Positions 1 to 6,470 of a stretch of 17,329 nt of DNA are shown in pieces (the first letter of the stretch is position 1; every line of letters starts with the position of its first letter). The stretch is from Clostridiales bacterium UBA2432 (GTDB lineage Bacteria > Bacillota > Clostridia > Lachnospirales > Vallitaleaceae), in contig DDQW01000007.1 of assembly GCA_002342805.1 (NCBI GenBank), forward strand, positions 1 to 17,329, written 5' to 3'. The position numbers were made by a program, and so were the translations under genes. The notes below the pieces were generated by a model. The model was not told the origin of the DNA, ran no database searches, and saw only the letters and a program-made list of their open reading frames with translations.

Positions 1-45
1 GAACCAAACTTGTTTAAGAGTATGATAGATTGCTGTAAACGATAG
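1..45 (+). CDS. possible C-terminal tail of an upstream gene (partial)
   Basis: Reading frame 1 is open from the first base to a TAG at 43-45, giving 14 codons that end in CCKR. The other two plus frames stop at 17 and 25. A rho-independent terminator follows at 86-139, so some plus-strand gene should end in this stretch, and this frame is the longest candidate. The fragment is too short to assign to a family. Confidence 0.2.
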   Translation, partial: EPNLFKSMIDCCKR

Positions 46-85
46 ATATTCGATAATAGATAAATGACTTTATTCGGAGATGAAT

Positions 86-139
86 AAAAAGAGATTTTGT
101 GACTGCAAAGATATTTGCGTTTACAAAATCTCTTTTTTT
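86..139 (+). terminator. rho-independent terminator of the upstream gene
   Basis: A 15-bp perfect stem (86-100 with 123-137) is followed by a T run reaching 139. A small inner hairpin, GCAAA/TTTGC (105-109 and 114-118), lies in the loop. It separates the upstream transcription unit from the lipoprotein gene. The A run before the stem would let it work on the minus strand as well. Confidence 0.75.
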
Positions 140-165
140 GCTCTAAATTTATTTTATGGTACAAT
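138..165 (+). promoter_or_regulatory. promoter of the lipoprotein gene
   Basis: A -35-like TTGCTC (138-143) lies 16 bp from a -10 TACAAT (160-165). The -10 carries an extended TGg at 157-159. Transcription would start near 172, leaving a leader of about 20 nt with an AGAGGAGG ribosome site. The -35 box overlaps the end of the upstream terminator T run. Confidence 0.55.
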
Positions 166-191
166 GAATATATTAGAGGAGGCGAAGTAAA

Positions 192-1274
192 ATGAAAAAG
201 AAGATAACTATACATATATTTCTCATGTTATCACTAATGCTTTTTGTAGCATGTAGTGCAACAGAAGAGGAATCAACAAACCCAGTGGTTGAAGATACTA
301 CAGAAGATAGTACAGAAGAAGAACAAGCGAAAGCTAGTATAGAAGTCCAGAATATTCAGACATATGAAAATATTTTTATGACGGATTGGCTGGATGATAA
401 TCAGGTGGTTGCACTTAAGGAAAATGAAGAACTAGACACATTGACATTAGAAGAATTATCTGAACAACATCCTACAAGTATCTATGGATTTGATGTTGAA
501 TCTGAAGAAATGACTTTGATTTTAGGGAAGGAAAATGTGAATTTAGGAGATGCTAAAATTTCACCTAATCGTACATATTTGTTATATAGCGAGTATACAT
601 TAGGTGATCCGGCCTATTATATTTATAATCTAAATAGTGATGAATCCTTCTCGCTTTCAGGCGATCCGATTGGAGGAGCAATGAGCGCTAAATGGGTTAA
701 AGGGAATGAAGTTATAGGTACAGCATATGCGGGAGGCCTTTTTAGAGCAGACATTAGAGGAGAAGTAGATCTAGTAGAAGAAATAACGGAAGAAATGATT
801 TATTTAATCGAAGAAATGGACAATACTATCTTTTATAATACCGGGAATAATCCATCGTTAATAGCGTATAACCTTGAGACACAAGAGAGTGTCAGCTTGC
901 CGTTTAATGATGTGCGTGATATGATTGCATCTCCATCAGGTGAACACTTATTGATTGTTGATGGAAGTGATACAGGTGTGATTCTTTATCTTTATGATAG
1001 TATCGAAGAGACACAAATGACACTTGCAGAAGGTGTGTCGATTAGTGGTATTTCGGTATCAACATCCGGACGTAGGATTGCTTATGTATTAACATCAGAA
1101 GATGCAGTGGAAGGTACATTATTTGTAGAGGATTTAGCCTTAGATGCAAAGGAAGAAATAGCTGATGGCATTAACTATGGAACAACGTCCTGGAGTCCAT
1201 CAGAAAATCAATTGATTTACACATCGTATGATGGAGAAGACACAAACAGCAGTATTGTAACGTTTGCTGAATGA
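192..1274 (+). CDS. lipoprotein with TolB/WD40-like beta-propeller repeats
   Basis: This 360-aa protein has a lipoprotein signal: a KKK N-terminus, a hydrophobic stretch (residues 5-19) and a lipobox FVAC with the acylated Cys21. Residues 22-50 are an acidic Ser/Thr/Glu-rich linker. From about residue 85 there are repeated blade-like segments of the PD40/TolB type, for example ISPNRTYLLYS, WVKGNEV, ASPSGEHLLI, VSTSGRRIAYV and WSPSENQLIYTS. These suggest a beta-propeller on the outer face of the membrane. The start is fixed by AGAGGAGG (175-182) nine bases upstream. It is monocistronic and converges on yqxD with only 9 bp between the stop codons. The ligand or partner is unknown. Such propellers usually bind proteins or ligands and are not enzymes by themselves. 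Confidence 0.75.
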   Translation: MKKKITIHIFLMLSLMLFVACSATEEESTNPVVEDTTEDSTEEEQAKASIEVQNIQTYENIFMTDWLDDNQVVALKENEELDTLTLEELSEQHPTSIYGFDVESEEMTLILGKENVNLGDAKISPNRTYLLYSEYTLGDPAYYIYNLNSDESFSLSGDPIGGAMSAKWVKGNEVIGTAYAGGLFRADIRGEVDLVEEITEEMIYLIEEMDNTIFYNTGNNPSLIAYNLETQESVSLPFNDVRDMIASPSGEHLLIVDGSDTGVILYLYDSIEETQMTLAEGVSISGISVSTSGRRIAYVLTSEDAVEGTLFVEDLALDAKEEIADGINYGTTSWSPSENQLIYTSYDGEDTNSSIVTFAE

Positions 1275-1283
1275 AATAATTGC

Positions 1284-1721
1284 TTAGTTCACATCTTGAA
1301 TGAGTTTTTCTAGCTGATGAGTGAAGTTGAGATTGTCATGAACCGTTCTTTTCTTATGACGGGGTCCACGCAAGCCGGCTTTTCTAGATTTTTGACTAAG
1401 ATGTCGCTCAAACATAAGAAGGTCGATATTGTCATGATGAATATGCTTGCCAGAAGGGTGAAGAACATGACCACCGCGTCCAAGGGCTAGCGAAGCAACA
1501 CCATAATCAGCAGTAATAATGATGTCCCCAATTTCCATAGCACCGATCAGGGCAAAGTCAACAGAATCACGACCCTGATCGATGATATGGATTTTTGCCT
1601 TATATTGGCTTAATTCGTGATTAATATCCGCAAAAAAATGAACCTCGAGGTTATTTTTTGTAGCGAGAGTAATAATTGCATCTTTGACCGGACAAGCATC
1701 GGCATCAACAAGTATTCGCAT
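1284..1721 (-). CDS. yqxD: YaiI/YqxD family protein (UPF0178, DUF188)
   Basis: This 145-aa protein matches the UPF0178/DUF188 family at its usual length. It begins with the family signature ILVDADACPV (residues 3-12). It then has DQGRDSVDFAL, the ITADYGVASLAL segment and the basic C-terminal block KAGLRGPRHKKRT. The family has a PIN/NYN-like nuclease fold with conserved Asp residues, but its biological role is not established. AAGGAG (1728-1733) lies inside the last codons of the tetR gene, two bases away, so the two are translationally linked. It is the last gene of the flavodoxin-tetR-yqxD operon. No terminator fits in the 9-bp gap to the convergent lipoprotein gene. Confidence 0.88.
   Translation of the reverse strand: MRILVDADACPVKDAIITLATKNNLEVHFFADINHELSQYKAKIHIIDQGRDSVDFALIGAMEIGDIIITADYGVASLALGRGGHVLHPSGKHIHHDNIDLLMFERHLSQKSRKAGLRGPRHKKRTVHDNLNFTHQLEKLIQDVN
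1632..1659 (+). terminator. possible weak terminator for the lipoprotein transcript, inside yqxD
   Basis: A/T arms flank AACCTCGAGGTT: the A-rich arm (1632-1644, with one bulged G) pairs with GGTTATTTTTT (1649-1659) around a TCGA loop. A T run follows on the plus strand. It lies about 360 nt past the lipoprotein stop and antisense to yqxD. The stem has few GC pairs, so this is only a candidate. Confidence 0.2.
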
Positions 1722-1723
1722 AG

Positions 1724-2314
1724 TTAGCTCCTTTTTATAAGTAATTGAATTTCTTCCTTTAATAAATGAACCAAGGCATCAATGCTCTGTTCATGACGTT
1801 TGTGCATTAAAAAAAGAAGTTTTCCATGTATAGATGCAATCATAAGTTGATGAATAATATCAATCTTACTATTGTCAAATCGATGCTCAACTGCGCATTG
1901 TTCAAGTTGTTGATATAAAAGCAGACCGACGGAAGGCGAATTTGCATTTGCAGTCATTGCCTGAGGATAGTCCCCTAAATCTTCAATAAAAACAGCATGA
2001 AATATATGTGGTTGCTCAGCAAAAAAACGAAAATAGTTCTCTGTATGCAATAAAATAGCGTCTAAACATGACAATTTTGAGGTGTCTATATCAAGTAATT
2101 GTTTGTAACAATCATTAAGATAATCAAAAACACAATAGGCAATTAGTTCTCTCATATCTTTAAAATAATTATATAAAGTGGCATAGGAATACCCAGCTCG
2201 TTTACCGACCTTTCTAGCGCTTAATGCAGAAGTGCCTTCTTCTTCTATAATTGATTTGGCCGCTTGAACAAAAAAACCAAGAGTGCGAGCTTTTTGGAGC
2301 TCTTTATTCGTCAT
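1724..2314 (-). CDS. TetR/AcrR family transcriptional regulator
   Basis: This 196-aa protein has the usual TetR length. The N-terminal helix-turn-helix is at about residues 15-55, with the recognition segment LSARKVGKRAGYSYATLYNY (31-50) and the typical FKDMRELI that follows. The C-terminal ligand and dimer domain is helical and is not recognised at family level. The ATG overlaps the last 11 bases of the flavodoxin gene in another frame, with a weak AAAGAAG ribosome site, so translational coupling is likely. It probably represses its own operon: a 17-bp perfect palindrome with an extra half-site lies over the predicted start of transcription (2872-2896). The inducer is unknown. The flavodoxin neighbour suggests a redox-active or toxic compound, which is inference only. 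Confidence 0.85.
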   Translation of the reverse strand: MTNKELQKARTLGFFVQAAKSIIEEEGTSALSARKVGKRAGYSYATLYNYFKDMRELIAYCVFDYLNDCYKQLLDIDTSKLSCLDAILLHTENYFRFFAEQPHIFHAVFIEDLGDYPQAMTANANSPSVGLLLYQQLEQCAVEHRFDNSKIDIIHQLMIASIHGKLLFLMHKRHEQSIDALVHLLKEEIQLLIKRS

Positions 2315-2849
2315 GATGGGTCACTTCTTTGTAATAGGAAATAAGTGGTTCAATAAAACGTTCATTGGAAACATCAAGTGGGCGGTCAAATGCAGCCAAC
2401 ATACCACGTTCATCAGCAGTACGTTCGCTTTCAGGTTTTTTTTGAATCGTTTTCTTCATGATATTCATGAGAAATTTATCAAAAAAATTCAGCTTGTTGT
2501 AATTAAAACCACCACGCATATAAAACAGTTTAGCATGTTTTTGCAATTCAGGAGATAGGTTATGTTCCGTTAGGGTGGCAATGAGGCCGTCAGAAGGTGG
2601 AGTTGTACCAACGGCAAAAATAAGAAGTTCTTTGTTTAGATTAAAATCCATTTGACTAAGCATTTTCTTTAACCCTAAAATACCGGAAGCATATAAACTT
2701 CCACCATAGATTACATAGTCGTAGCTAGTTAAATCAATGTTTTTGCTTGCCTTATATTCTAGGCATTGGCATGAAAGTGCTTTTGAAATAAGTTGTGCGT
2801 ATTTTTCAGTGAAACCTGTTTTTGATCGATAAATAACGATTGTCTTCAT
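2304..2849 (-). CDS. flavodoxin-domain protein (HemG/flavodoxin_5-like)
   Basis: This 181-aa protein starts with a beta strand and an FMN phosphate-binding loop, IVIYRSKTGFTEKYA (residues 4-18, with SxTGxT at 9-14). Then come DYVIYGGSLYASG (about 44-56) and ELLIFAVGTTPP (about 74-85), all placed as in flavodoxins. The length and the extra C-terminal helices resemble the menaquinone-dependent protoporphyrinogen oxidase (HemG)-like branch. It is predicted to be a soluble FMN electron carrier or small oxidoreductase. The start is supported by GGAGG (2854-2858) only four bases upstream. It is the first gene of the operon and is followed by its presumed regulator. Heme biosynthesis genes are absent from the window, so a HemG role is not supported by context. 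Confidence 0.75.
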   Translation of the reverse strand: MKTIVIYRSKTGFTEKYAQLISKALSCQCLEYKASKNIDLTSYDYVIYGGSLYASGILGLKKMLSQMDFNLNKELLIFAVGTTPPSDGLIATLTEHNLSPELQKHAKLFYMRGGFNYNKLNFFDKFLMNIMKKTIQKKPESERTADERGMLAAFDRPLDVSNERFIEPLISYYKEVTHHDE

Positions 2850-2871
2850 AAAACCTCCGTGTAATTAATGG

Positions 2872-2896
2872 TGTTAATAATATTAACAGTGTTAAT
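2872..2896. promoter_or_regulatory. candidate TetR operator: 17-bp palindrome plus third half-site
   Basis: TGTTAATAATATTAACA (2872-2888) is a perfect palindrome around a central A. After one base a third copy of the half-site TGTTAAT follows (2890-2896). The array covers the predicted transcription start (about 2893) and early leader of the minus-strand flavodoxin-tetR-yqxD operon. Binding there would block transcription, the usual autoregulation of TetR-family genes. The assignment to this regulator is inference from position. Confidence 0.6.
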
Positions 2897-2899
2897 TAA

Positions 2900-2928
2900 A
2901 TGATATATAAATTGTTTGCATCTGTCAA
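2900..2928 (-). promoter_or_regulatory. promoter of the flavodoxin-tetR-yqxD operon
   Basis: On the minus strand a perfect -35 TTGACA (2928-2923) lies 17 bp from a -10 TATCAT (2905-2900). Start of transcription is expected near 2893, inside the palindromic operator. The -35 box lies 8 bp from the -35 box of the divergent sppA promoter. Confidence 0.75.
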
Positions 2929-2936
2929 GCGAAATA

Positions 2937-2965
2937 TTGACATTATCTTGACAAAACGGTATGAT
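2937..2965 (+). promoter_or_regulatory. promoter of the sppA operon
   Basis: A perfect -35 TTGACA (2937-2942) lies 17 bp from a -10 TATGAT (2960-2965). Start of transcription is expected near 2972, leaving a 47-nt leader with AAGGAG (3007-3012). A second TTGACA at 2948-2953 has no -10 at the right distance. Confidence 0.75.
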
Positions 2966-3018
2966 ACTCCCTGTGGCATATAAAGTCAAATATAGAGACC
3001 AAGTAAAAGGAGTGTATT

Positions 3019-4032
3019 ATGAATAGTAAGAGATGGATTGCGGTAGGATTATCCCTTGTAGTTTTTTTCTCATCATTAGTTGTATCTTTTGTAGGAAAAA
3101 TACTGACGCAAGATGTTGATACAACATCTTTTTGGGAAGAATTCATGAGTGATGCGATTAGCGAAACGGTTGTACGTGAAGGAAGTTTTGATGAACGTAT
3201 TGCTGTTTTTAACGTACGTGGAATGATTATGAATATGGAAGAAAGTTATTTTAGTGTTCCCCAATACAATCATCAACGTATTTTAGAATCCCTTGATACA
3301 GTGAAAAATGACGATACGATTAAAGGAATTATTTTGCGGATTGATAGTCCGGGTGGTGGCGTTTATGAAAGTGCTGAATTAAGTGATAAGATTCGTGAAG
3401 TCAAGGAGGTCCGAGATATTCCGATTTATGTAGTTATGGAAAGTATGGCAGCAAGTGGCGGTTATTATATTGCGGCATATGCAGACCAAATCTATGCAAC
3501 GAATGAGACGATTACAGGTTCAATCGGTGTCATTATGTCAGGGATGAATTTTGCAGGATTGATGGATAAGTTAGGCGTTGAAGACATGACCATTAAAAGT
3601 GGTGAAATGAAAGATGTTGGATCGTCAACTCGCGAGCTTACAGAAAAAGATTATGAAATTCTACAAGGTTTAGTGGACAGTATGTATGAACGTTTTGTTG
3701 ATGTTGTATCTGAAGGAAGGGGCATGGAGCGCGAGGATGTCTATGAACTTGCAGATGGTAGGATTTATGATGGGGCTCAAGCGCAAAAAAATGGCCTTGT
3801 TGATCAAATTGGTTATTATGAAGAAGCCTTAGAAGCCTTTGAGACTGCCTACGGTTTAGAAAATGCTCAGATTATTACTTATGACCAAGCTGAATTAGAC
3901 ATGTTTGGTCAATTGTTTATGAAAACGTCAAAGCTCATGAATTTTGGACAAGAGATTAACTTGGGCAATATTGAGCTGCCGGCAACATGGAAAGAACAAT
4001 CCGGATTTATGTATATGTACAGGGGGTATTAA
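3019..4032 (+). CDS. sppA: signal peptide peptidase SppA, 36K type
   Basis: This is a 337-aa S49-family serine protease of the single-domain type found in Gram-positives. One N-terminal membrane segment (about residues 6-25) anchors it with the protease outside. The nucleophile Ser146 lies in MAASGGYY and the general base Lys198 in SGEMKDVGS, forming the Ser-Lys dyad. IDSPGGGVYES (109-119) and TGSIGVIMSG (166-175) are further family motifs. It degrades signal peptides left in the membrane. In Bacillus it is linked to secretion stress and lantibiotic resistance. AAGGAG lies six bases before the ATG. It heads an operon with an RDD membrane protein and a MIF-like tautomerase. A terminator-like hairpin lies early in the coding region (3110-3133). 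Confidence 0.93.
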   Translation: MNSKRWIAVGLSLVVFFSSLVVSFVGKILTQDVDTTSFWEEFMSDAISETVVREGSFDERIAVFNVRGMIMNMEESYFSVPQYNHQRILESLDTVKNDDTIKGIILRIDSPGGGVYESAELSDKIREVKEVRDIPIYVVMESMAASGGYYIAAYADQIYATNETITGSIGVIMSGMNFAGLMDKLGVEDMTIKSGEMKDVGSSTRELTEKDYEILQGLVDSMYERFVDVVSEGRGMEREDVYELADGRIYDGAQAQKNGLVDQIGYYEEALEAFETAYGLENAQIITYDQAELDMFGQLFMKTSKLMNFGQEINLGNIELPATWKEQSGFMYMYRGY

Positions 4033-4033
4033 A

Positions 4034-4513
4034 ATGGAAAAATATCATCAATATCCACCCCTTATTTATGCCGGTTTTTGGATGCGTTTTTTTGCCTACG
4101 GATTAGATATAATTATCATTGCTAGCCTTCAACGTATGTTATTGTTTTTTCTTGCGGATGGTGGAATAAAAAACGGCTTTAATTTAGGAATCTATTTGCT
4201 TTATTTTGTTTTGATGACTAAGTTAAATCAAGGTCAAACATTAGGGAAAATGGCCTTTGGACTTCGCGTTGTGAGTTTTAGTGAAGAACATTTGTCGTGG
4301 ACGACGGTGGTTGTACGTGAGCTATTCGGTCGCTATTTACAAAAAATATTTTCGATAATGTATATTTTGATTGTCTTTACGCCAAAAAAACAACATATTA
4401 TCGATTTGCTGGTTGATACGACTGTTATTGCAGACAATAATTTGTTATTATATAAAGAGATACCATTGACAGAGCAAAAAGAATTAGAAGGAGGAGACTA
4501 TGCCCTTTATTGA
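4034..4513 (+). CDS. RDD family membrane protein
   Basis: This 159-aa membrane protein has the RDD-domain landmarks. AGFWMRFFAYGLDIII (residues 13-28) carries the conserved Arg and Asp. After a second membrane segment comes GQTLGKMAFGLRVV, and near the C-terminus KKQHIIDLLVDTTVI carries another conserved Asp. About three to four membrane segments are expected. The start chosen here is the ATG one base after the sppA stop, with AGGGGG (4021-4026) seven bases upstream. The frame stays open 30 codons further back, but that stretch only overlaps sppA and lacks the domain. It overlaps the next gene by 14 bp. Some RDD proteins have been linked to ion transport. Here its link to SppA is only by operon. 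Confidence 0.83.
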   Translation: MEKYHQYPPLIYAGFWMRFFAYGLDIIIIASLQRMLLFFLADGGIKNGFNLGIYLLYFVLMTKLNQGQTLGKMAFGLRVVSFSEEHLSWTTVVVRELFGRYLQKIFSIMYILIVFTPKKQHIIDLLVDTTVIADNNLLLYKEIPLTEQKELEGGDYALY

Positions 4514-4850
4514 CATGCAATTAAGTAAAAAATTGGATTACGCTGAAAAACAAAAATTACAAGCTGTTGCCACAGAGATTGTCGCTGAAACAATGGGAAA
4601 ACCTGCAGGGGCAGTTATGGTTAGCGTACACGATGGATGTGATCTTTATATGGGTGGTGAGGTGTTAATCTCCGGACTATATATGGAAATCCGTGCTTTT
4701 GGACCGTCTGAATCTGCCGTCAAAGAAACAATGGCCAGGGAACTTAATAAGGCAATTAAATCATTGCTTCAAATATCTGAACAACATATATATATTACTT
4801 TTGAAGATAAGATGCAATGGGGATTTAAAGGCGGATACCTAGAAAAATAA
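4500..4850 (+). CDS. MIF-like phenylpyruvate tautomerase family protein
   Basis: At 116 aa this has the length of MIF and D-dopachrome tautomerases. Pro2, which becomes the N-terminal catalytic proline after Met removal, is present (MPFIDMQL). Also present are MGKPAGAVMVSV (residues 32-43, Lys34 matching the active-site Lys of MIF), LYMGGE (49-54), IRAFG (64-68) and the C-terminal HIYITFEDKMQWGFKGG. The protein should form a trimer with keto-enol tautomerase activity. The natural substrate in bacteria is generally not known. A strong AGAAGGAGGAG ribosome site lies inside the end of the RDD gene, and the 14-bp overlap implies coupling. It is the last gene before the terminator at 4901-4931. 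Confidence 0.85.
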   Translation: MPFIDMQLSKKLDYAEKQKLQAVATEIVAETMGKPAGAVMVSVHDGCDLYMGGEVLISGLYMEIRAFGPSESAVKETMARELNKAIKSLLQISEQHIYITFEDKMQWGFKGGYLEK

Positions 4851-4858
4851 GGTGAAAT

Positions 4859-4887
4859 TTGACAAAAACACTTTTTTCGGTTAAACT
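4859..4887 (+). promoter_or_regulatory. possible promoter upstream of the chemoreceptor gene
   Basis: A perfect -35 TTGACA (4859-4864) lies 17 bp from TAAACT (4882-4887), which has four of six -10 matches. Transcription would start near 4894, only a few bases before the terminator-like hairpin at 4901-4931. If active, this promoter would therefore feed straight into that hairpin. Confidence 0.5.
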
Positions 4888-4900
4888 TTTATCATTAAGC

Positions 4901-4931
4901 AAAGGCGCTCATAATATATGGGCGCTTTTTT
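4901..4931 (+). terminator. rho-independent terminator after the sppA operon, or attenuator of the chemoreceptor gene
   Basis: A 12-bp stem, AAAGGCGCTCAT (4901-4912) with ATGGGCGCTTTT (4918-4929), includes two G-U pairs, has a 5-nt loop and ends in six T (4926-4931). It ends the sppA-RDD-tautomerase operon. Because a promoter-like element lies just upstream, it may also act in the leader of the next gene. Confidence 0.8.
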
Positions 4932-4950
4932 GCGATTTCGGAGGTGGGCA

Positions 4951-6426
4951 ATGCGAAAAAAACAGATGCAATTATTGGAAAAGTTTACAGAAGATGTTGT
5001 ACAAGGGAATTTAATTGAAGCAGGTCAAAACGAGGGGATTGGCAAACAAAAATTAAGTGTTTTTACGAATGTCGTTTCAATGAAAAACCAAATAGTAGCC
5101 CTTGAATTTGAAATCCAAGTCGTAGCAAGGCAAATTCAAAAATCGGTTGAAAAGATGAGCCAAGTTTTTTCAGAACAAATGCACTTAGTGGATCAGACAT
5201 ATACGAGCTCCCATAGACTCATTGATGCAAATGATAATAATATTGAGCAAGTGGATTATGCGGTTGGATTTTCAAAACAATTGTTAAATGAAACAGAAGA
5301 ACTCATTGAGTCTAACAAGCGATTAATGGGTTCAATGTACCAATCTCAAGATGTCATTGGAAAGCAATTAAAGTCATTAAATGATACAATTCAACTAATT
5401 ACCGGAATTGAAGAATCAAATAGAACTTCGGTAAACTCAATATCATCTCTTTCAAAATCAGCAGGAAAAATTGAATCAATCTTTGACACTGTTCAAGATT
5501 TTTACAAACAGACGGAGTTATTGGCCCTTAATGCGTCCATAGAATCAGCAAGAGCCGGTGATGCAGGTAAAGGATTTGCAGTTGTTGCCACCGAGATACA
5601 AAACTTGGCGAGAAAAAGTTCGGAATCGACAGCAGATATAAAAAACATTATGAAAGAAATCAATGATAGTATAGGATATGTGGTTGATGCTTCAGAAAAG
5701 ACATCAATGACAATTCAACAAACGGTGAATAATTCAGAACAGTTAGAAGAAGACTTAACAACATTAACACAAACAATAGAAGAACAAAGTCATGATATGC
5801 AAGTCATGGAAGACACACTAACGCGGAATGTCACCAGTATTAATCAATTAACAGATACCATACATTCCATTCGAACGTCGTCAGAGCGTTTACATGATGA
5901 GGTCGGCGAGATGGAAGTGATTATTCAAAAACAATATGCTTTTTCCAAAGAGGTCGAACAATCAAAAAAAGATATATCAGATGCTTCGGAAACAATGGAC
6001 ATCATGACGCAGAAAGTTTCAGACAATCTGATGGACTACTATTTGAAAAAAATCGAAAACCAAACAAATGCAATTATGAAAAAACTTGAGACCATCATTG
6101 TTGAGTATGATGCGATTGGAATGGATCGCCCGATGGAACATCAAAAAATATTGGATAGATTAGTTCAAGAGATGGAAGAAATTGAGGCCGTTTGGAGCAA
6201 CCGTATAGATGGAAGTTTTATTCATTCGAATCCTCCAAATGGTATTGAAAATGCCAATGCAAGAACGTGGTTTCAAGAAAGCAAAAAAGGAAAAGCCCAT
6301 GTTTCTGATGTGTATATTTCTGCGATTTCGAAACGGCCATGTGTAACAATTAGTGTCCCAATATTTGATCAAGATAAAAAAGTTTCGACTATTTTGGGTG
6401 TGGATATAACGTGTTTGCTTACATAA
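4951..6426 (+). CDS. soluble methyl-accepting chemotaxis protein with a C-terminal Cache-like domain
   Basis: This 491-aa protein has no membrane segment or signal peptide. Long coiled-coil helices (about residues 30-360) hold the MCP signalling hairpin. Its tip is ELLALNASIESARAGDAGKG (residues 178-197), which binds CheA and CheW. The last 80 residues look like part of a Cache/PDC sensor: VWSNRIDGSFIHSNP, ARTWFQESKKGKAHVSDVY, KRPCVTISVPIFD and ILGVDI. Cache domains usually lie outside the cell and N-terminal to the signalling part, so this order and location are reversed. The start chosen is the ATG at 4951, with GGAGG (4940-4944) six bases upstream. The in-frame ATG at 4918 lies inside the terminator stem. 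No other chemotaxis gene is in the window. Confidence 0.85.
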   Translation: MRKKQMQLLEKFTEDVVQGNLIEAGQNEGIGKQKLSVFTNVVSMKNQIVALEFEIQVVARQIQKSVEKMSQVFSEQMHLVDQTYTSSHRLIDANDNNIEQVDYAVGFSKQLLNETEELIESNKRLMGSMYQSQDVIGKQLKSLNDTIQLITGIEESNRTSVNSISSLSKSAGKIESIFDTVQDFYKQTELLALNASIESARAGDAGKGFAVVATEIQNLARKSSESTADIKNIMKEINDSIGYVVDASEKTSMTIQQTVNNSEQLEEDLTTLTQTIEEQSHDMQVMEDTLTRNVTSINQLTDTIHSIRTSSERLHDEVGEMEVIIQKQYAFSKEVEQSKKDISDASETMDIMTQKVSDNLMDYYLKKIENQTNAIMKKLETIIVEYDAIGMDRPMEHQKILDRLVQEMEEIEAVWSNRIDGSFIHSNPPNGIENANARTWFQESKKGKAHVSDVYISAISKRPCVTISVPIFDQDKKVSTILGVDITCLLT

Positions 6427-6443
6427 AATTTCCGTGATATACT
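6415..6443 (+). promoter_or_regulatory. promoter of yjbQ
   Basis: A -35 TTGCTT (6415-6420), overlapping the last codons of the chemoreceptor gene, lies 17 bp from a -10 TATACT (6438-6443). The -10 has an extended TGa (6435-6437). Transcription would start near 6450, leaving a 20-nt leader. Confidence 0.6.
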
Positions 6444-6459
6444 TGAAATAAAACGGAAA
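6429..6459. repeat. inverted repeat TTTCCGT...ACGGAAA around the yjbQ promoter -10
   Basis: Seven-base arms at 6429-6435 and 6453-6459 are separated by 17 bases containing the -10 box. The right arm overlaps the AAAGGA ribosome site of yjbQ. It could be an operator. As RNA it would matter only for read-through transcripts from the chemoreceptor gene, where it would hide the ribosome site. Confidence 0.3.
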
Positions 6460-6470
6460 GGAATGAGAGT

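Noticed and set aside
2283..2558. 91-codon plus-strand open frame antisense to the flavodoxin and tetR genes
   Set aside because: It is rich in Phe, Thr and His in the way of a shadow frame, has no family resemblance and no proper ribosome site, and the opposite strand has clear domain proteins.
3944..4033. Upstream start for the RDD protein
   Set aside because: The extra 30 residues lie wholly inside sppA, are not RDD-like, and the ATG at 4034 has a good AGGGGG ribosome site.
4851..4950. Sigma-D (flagellar/chemotaxis) promoter for the chemoreceptor
   Set aside because: A TAAA is present at 4882-4885, but no GCCGATAA-like box follows at the needed distance.
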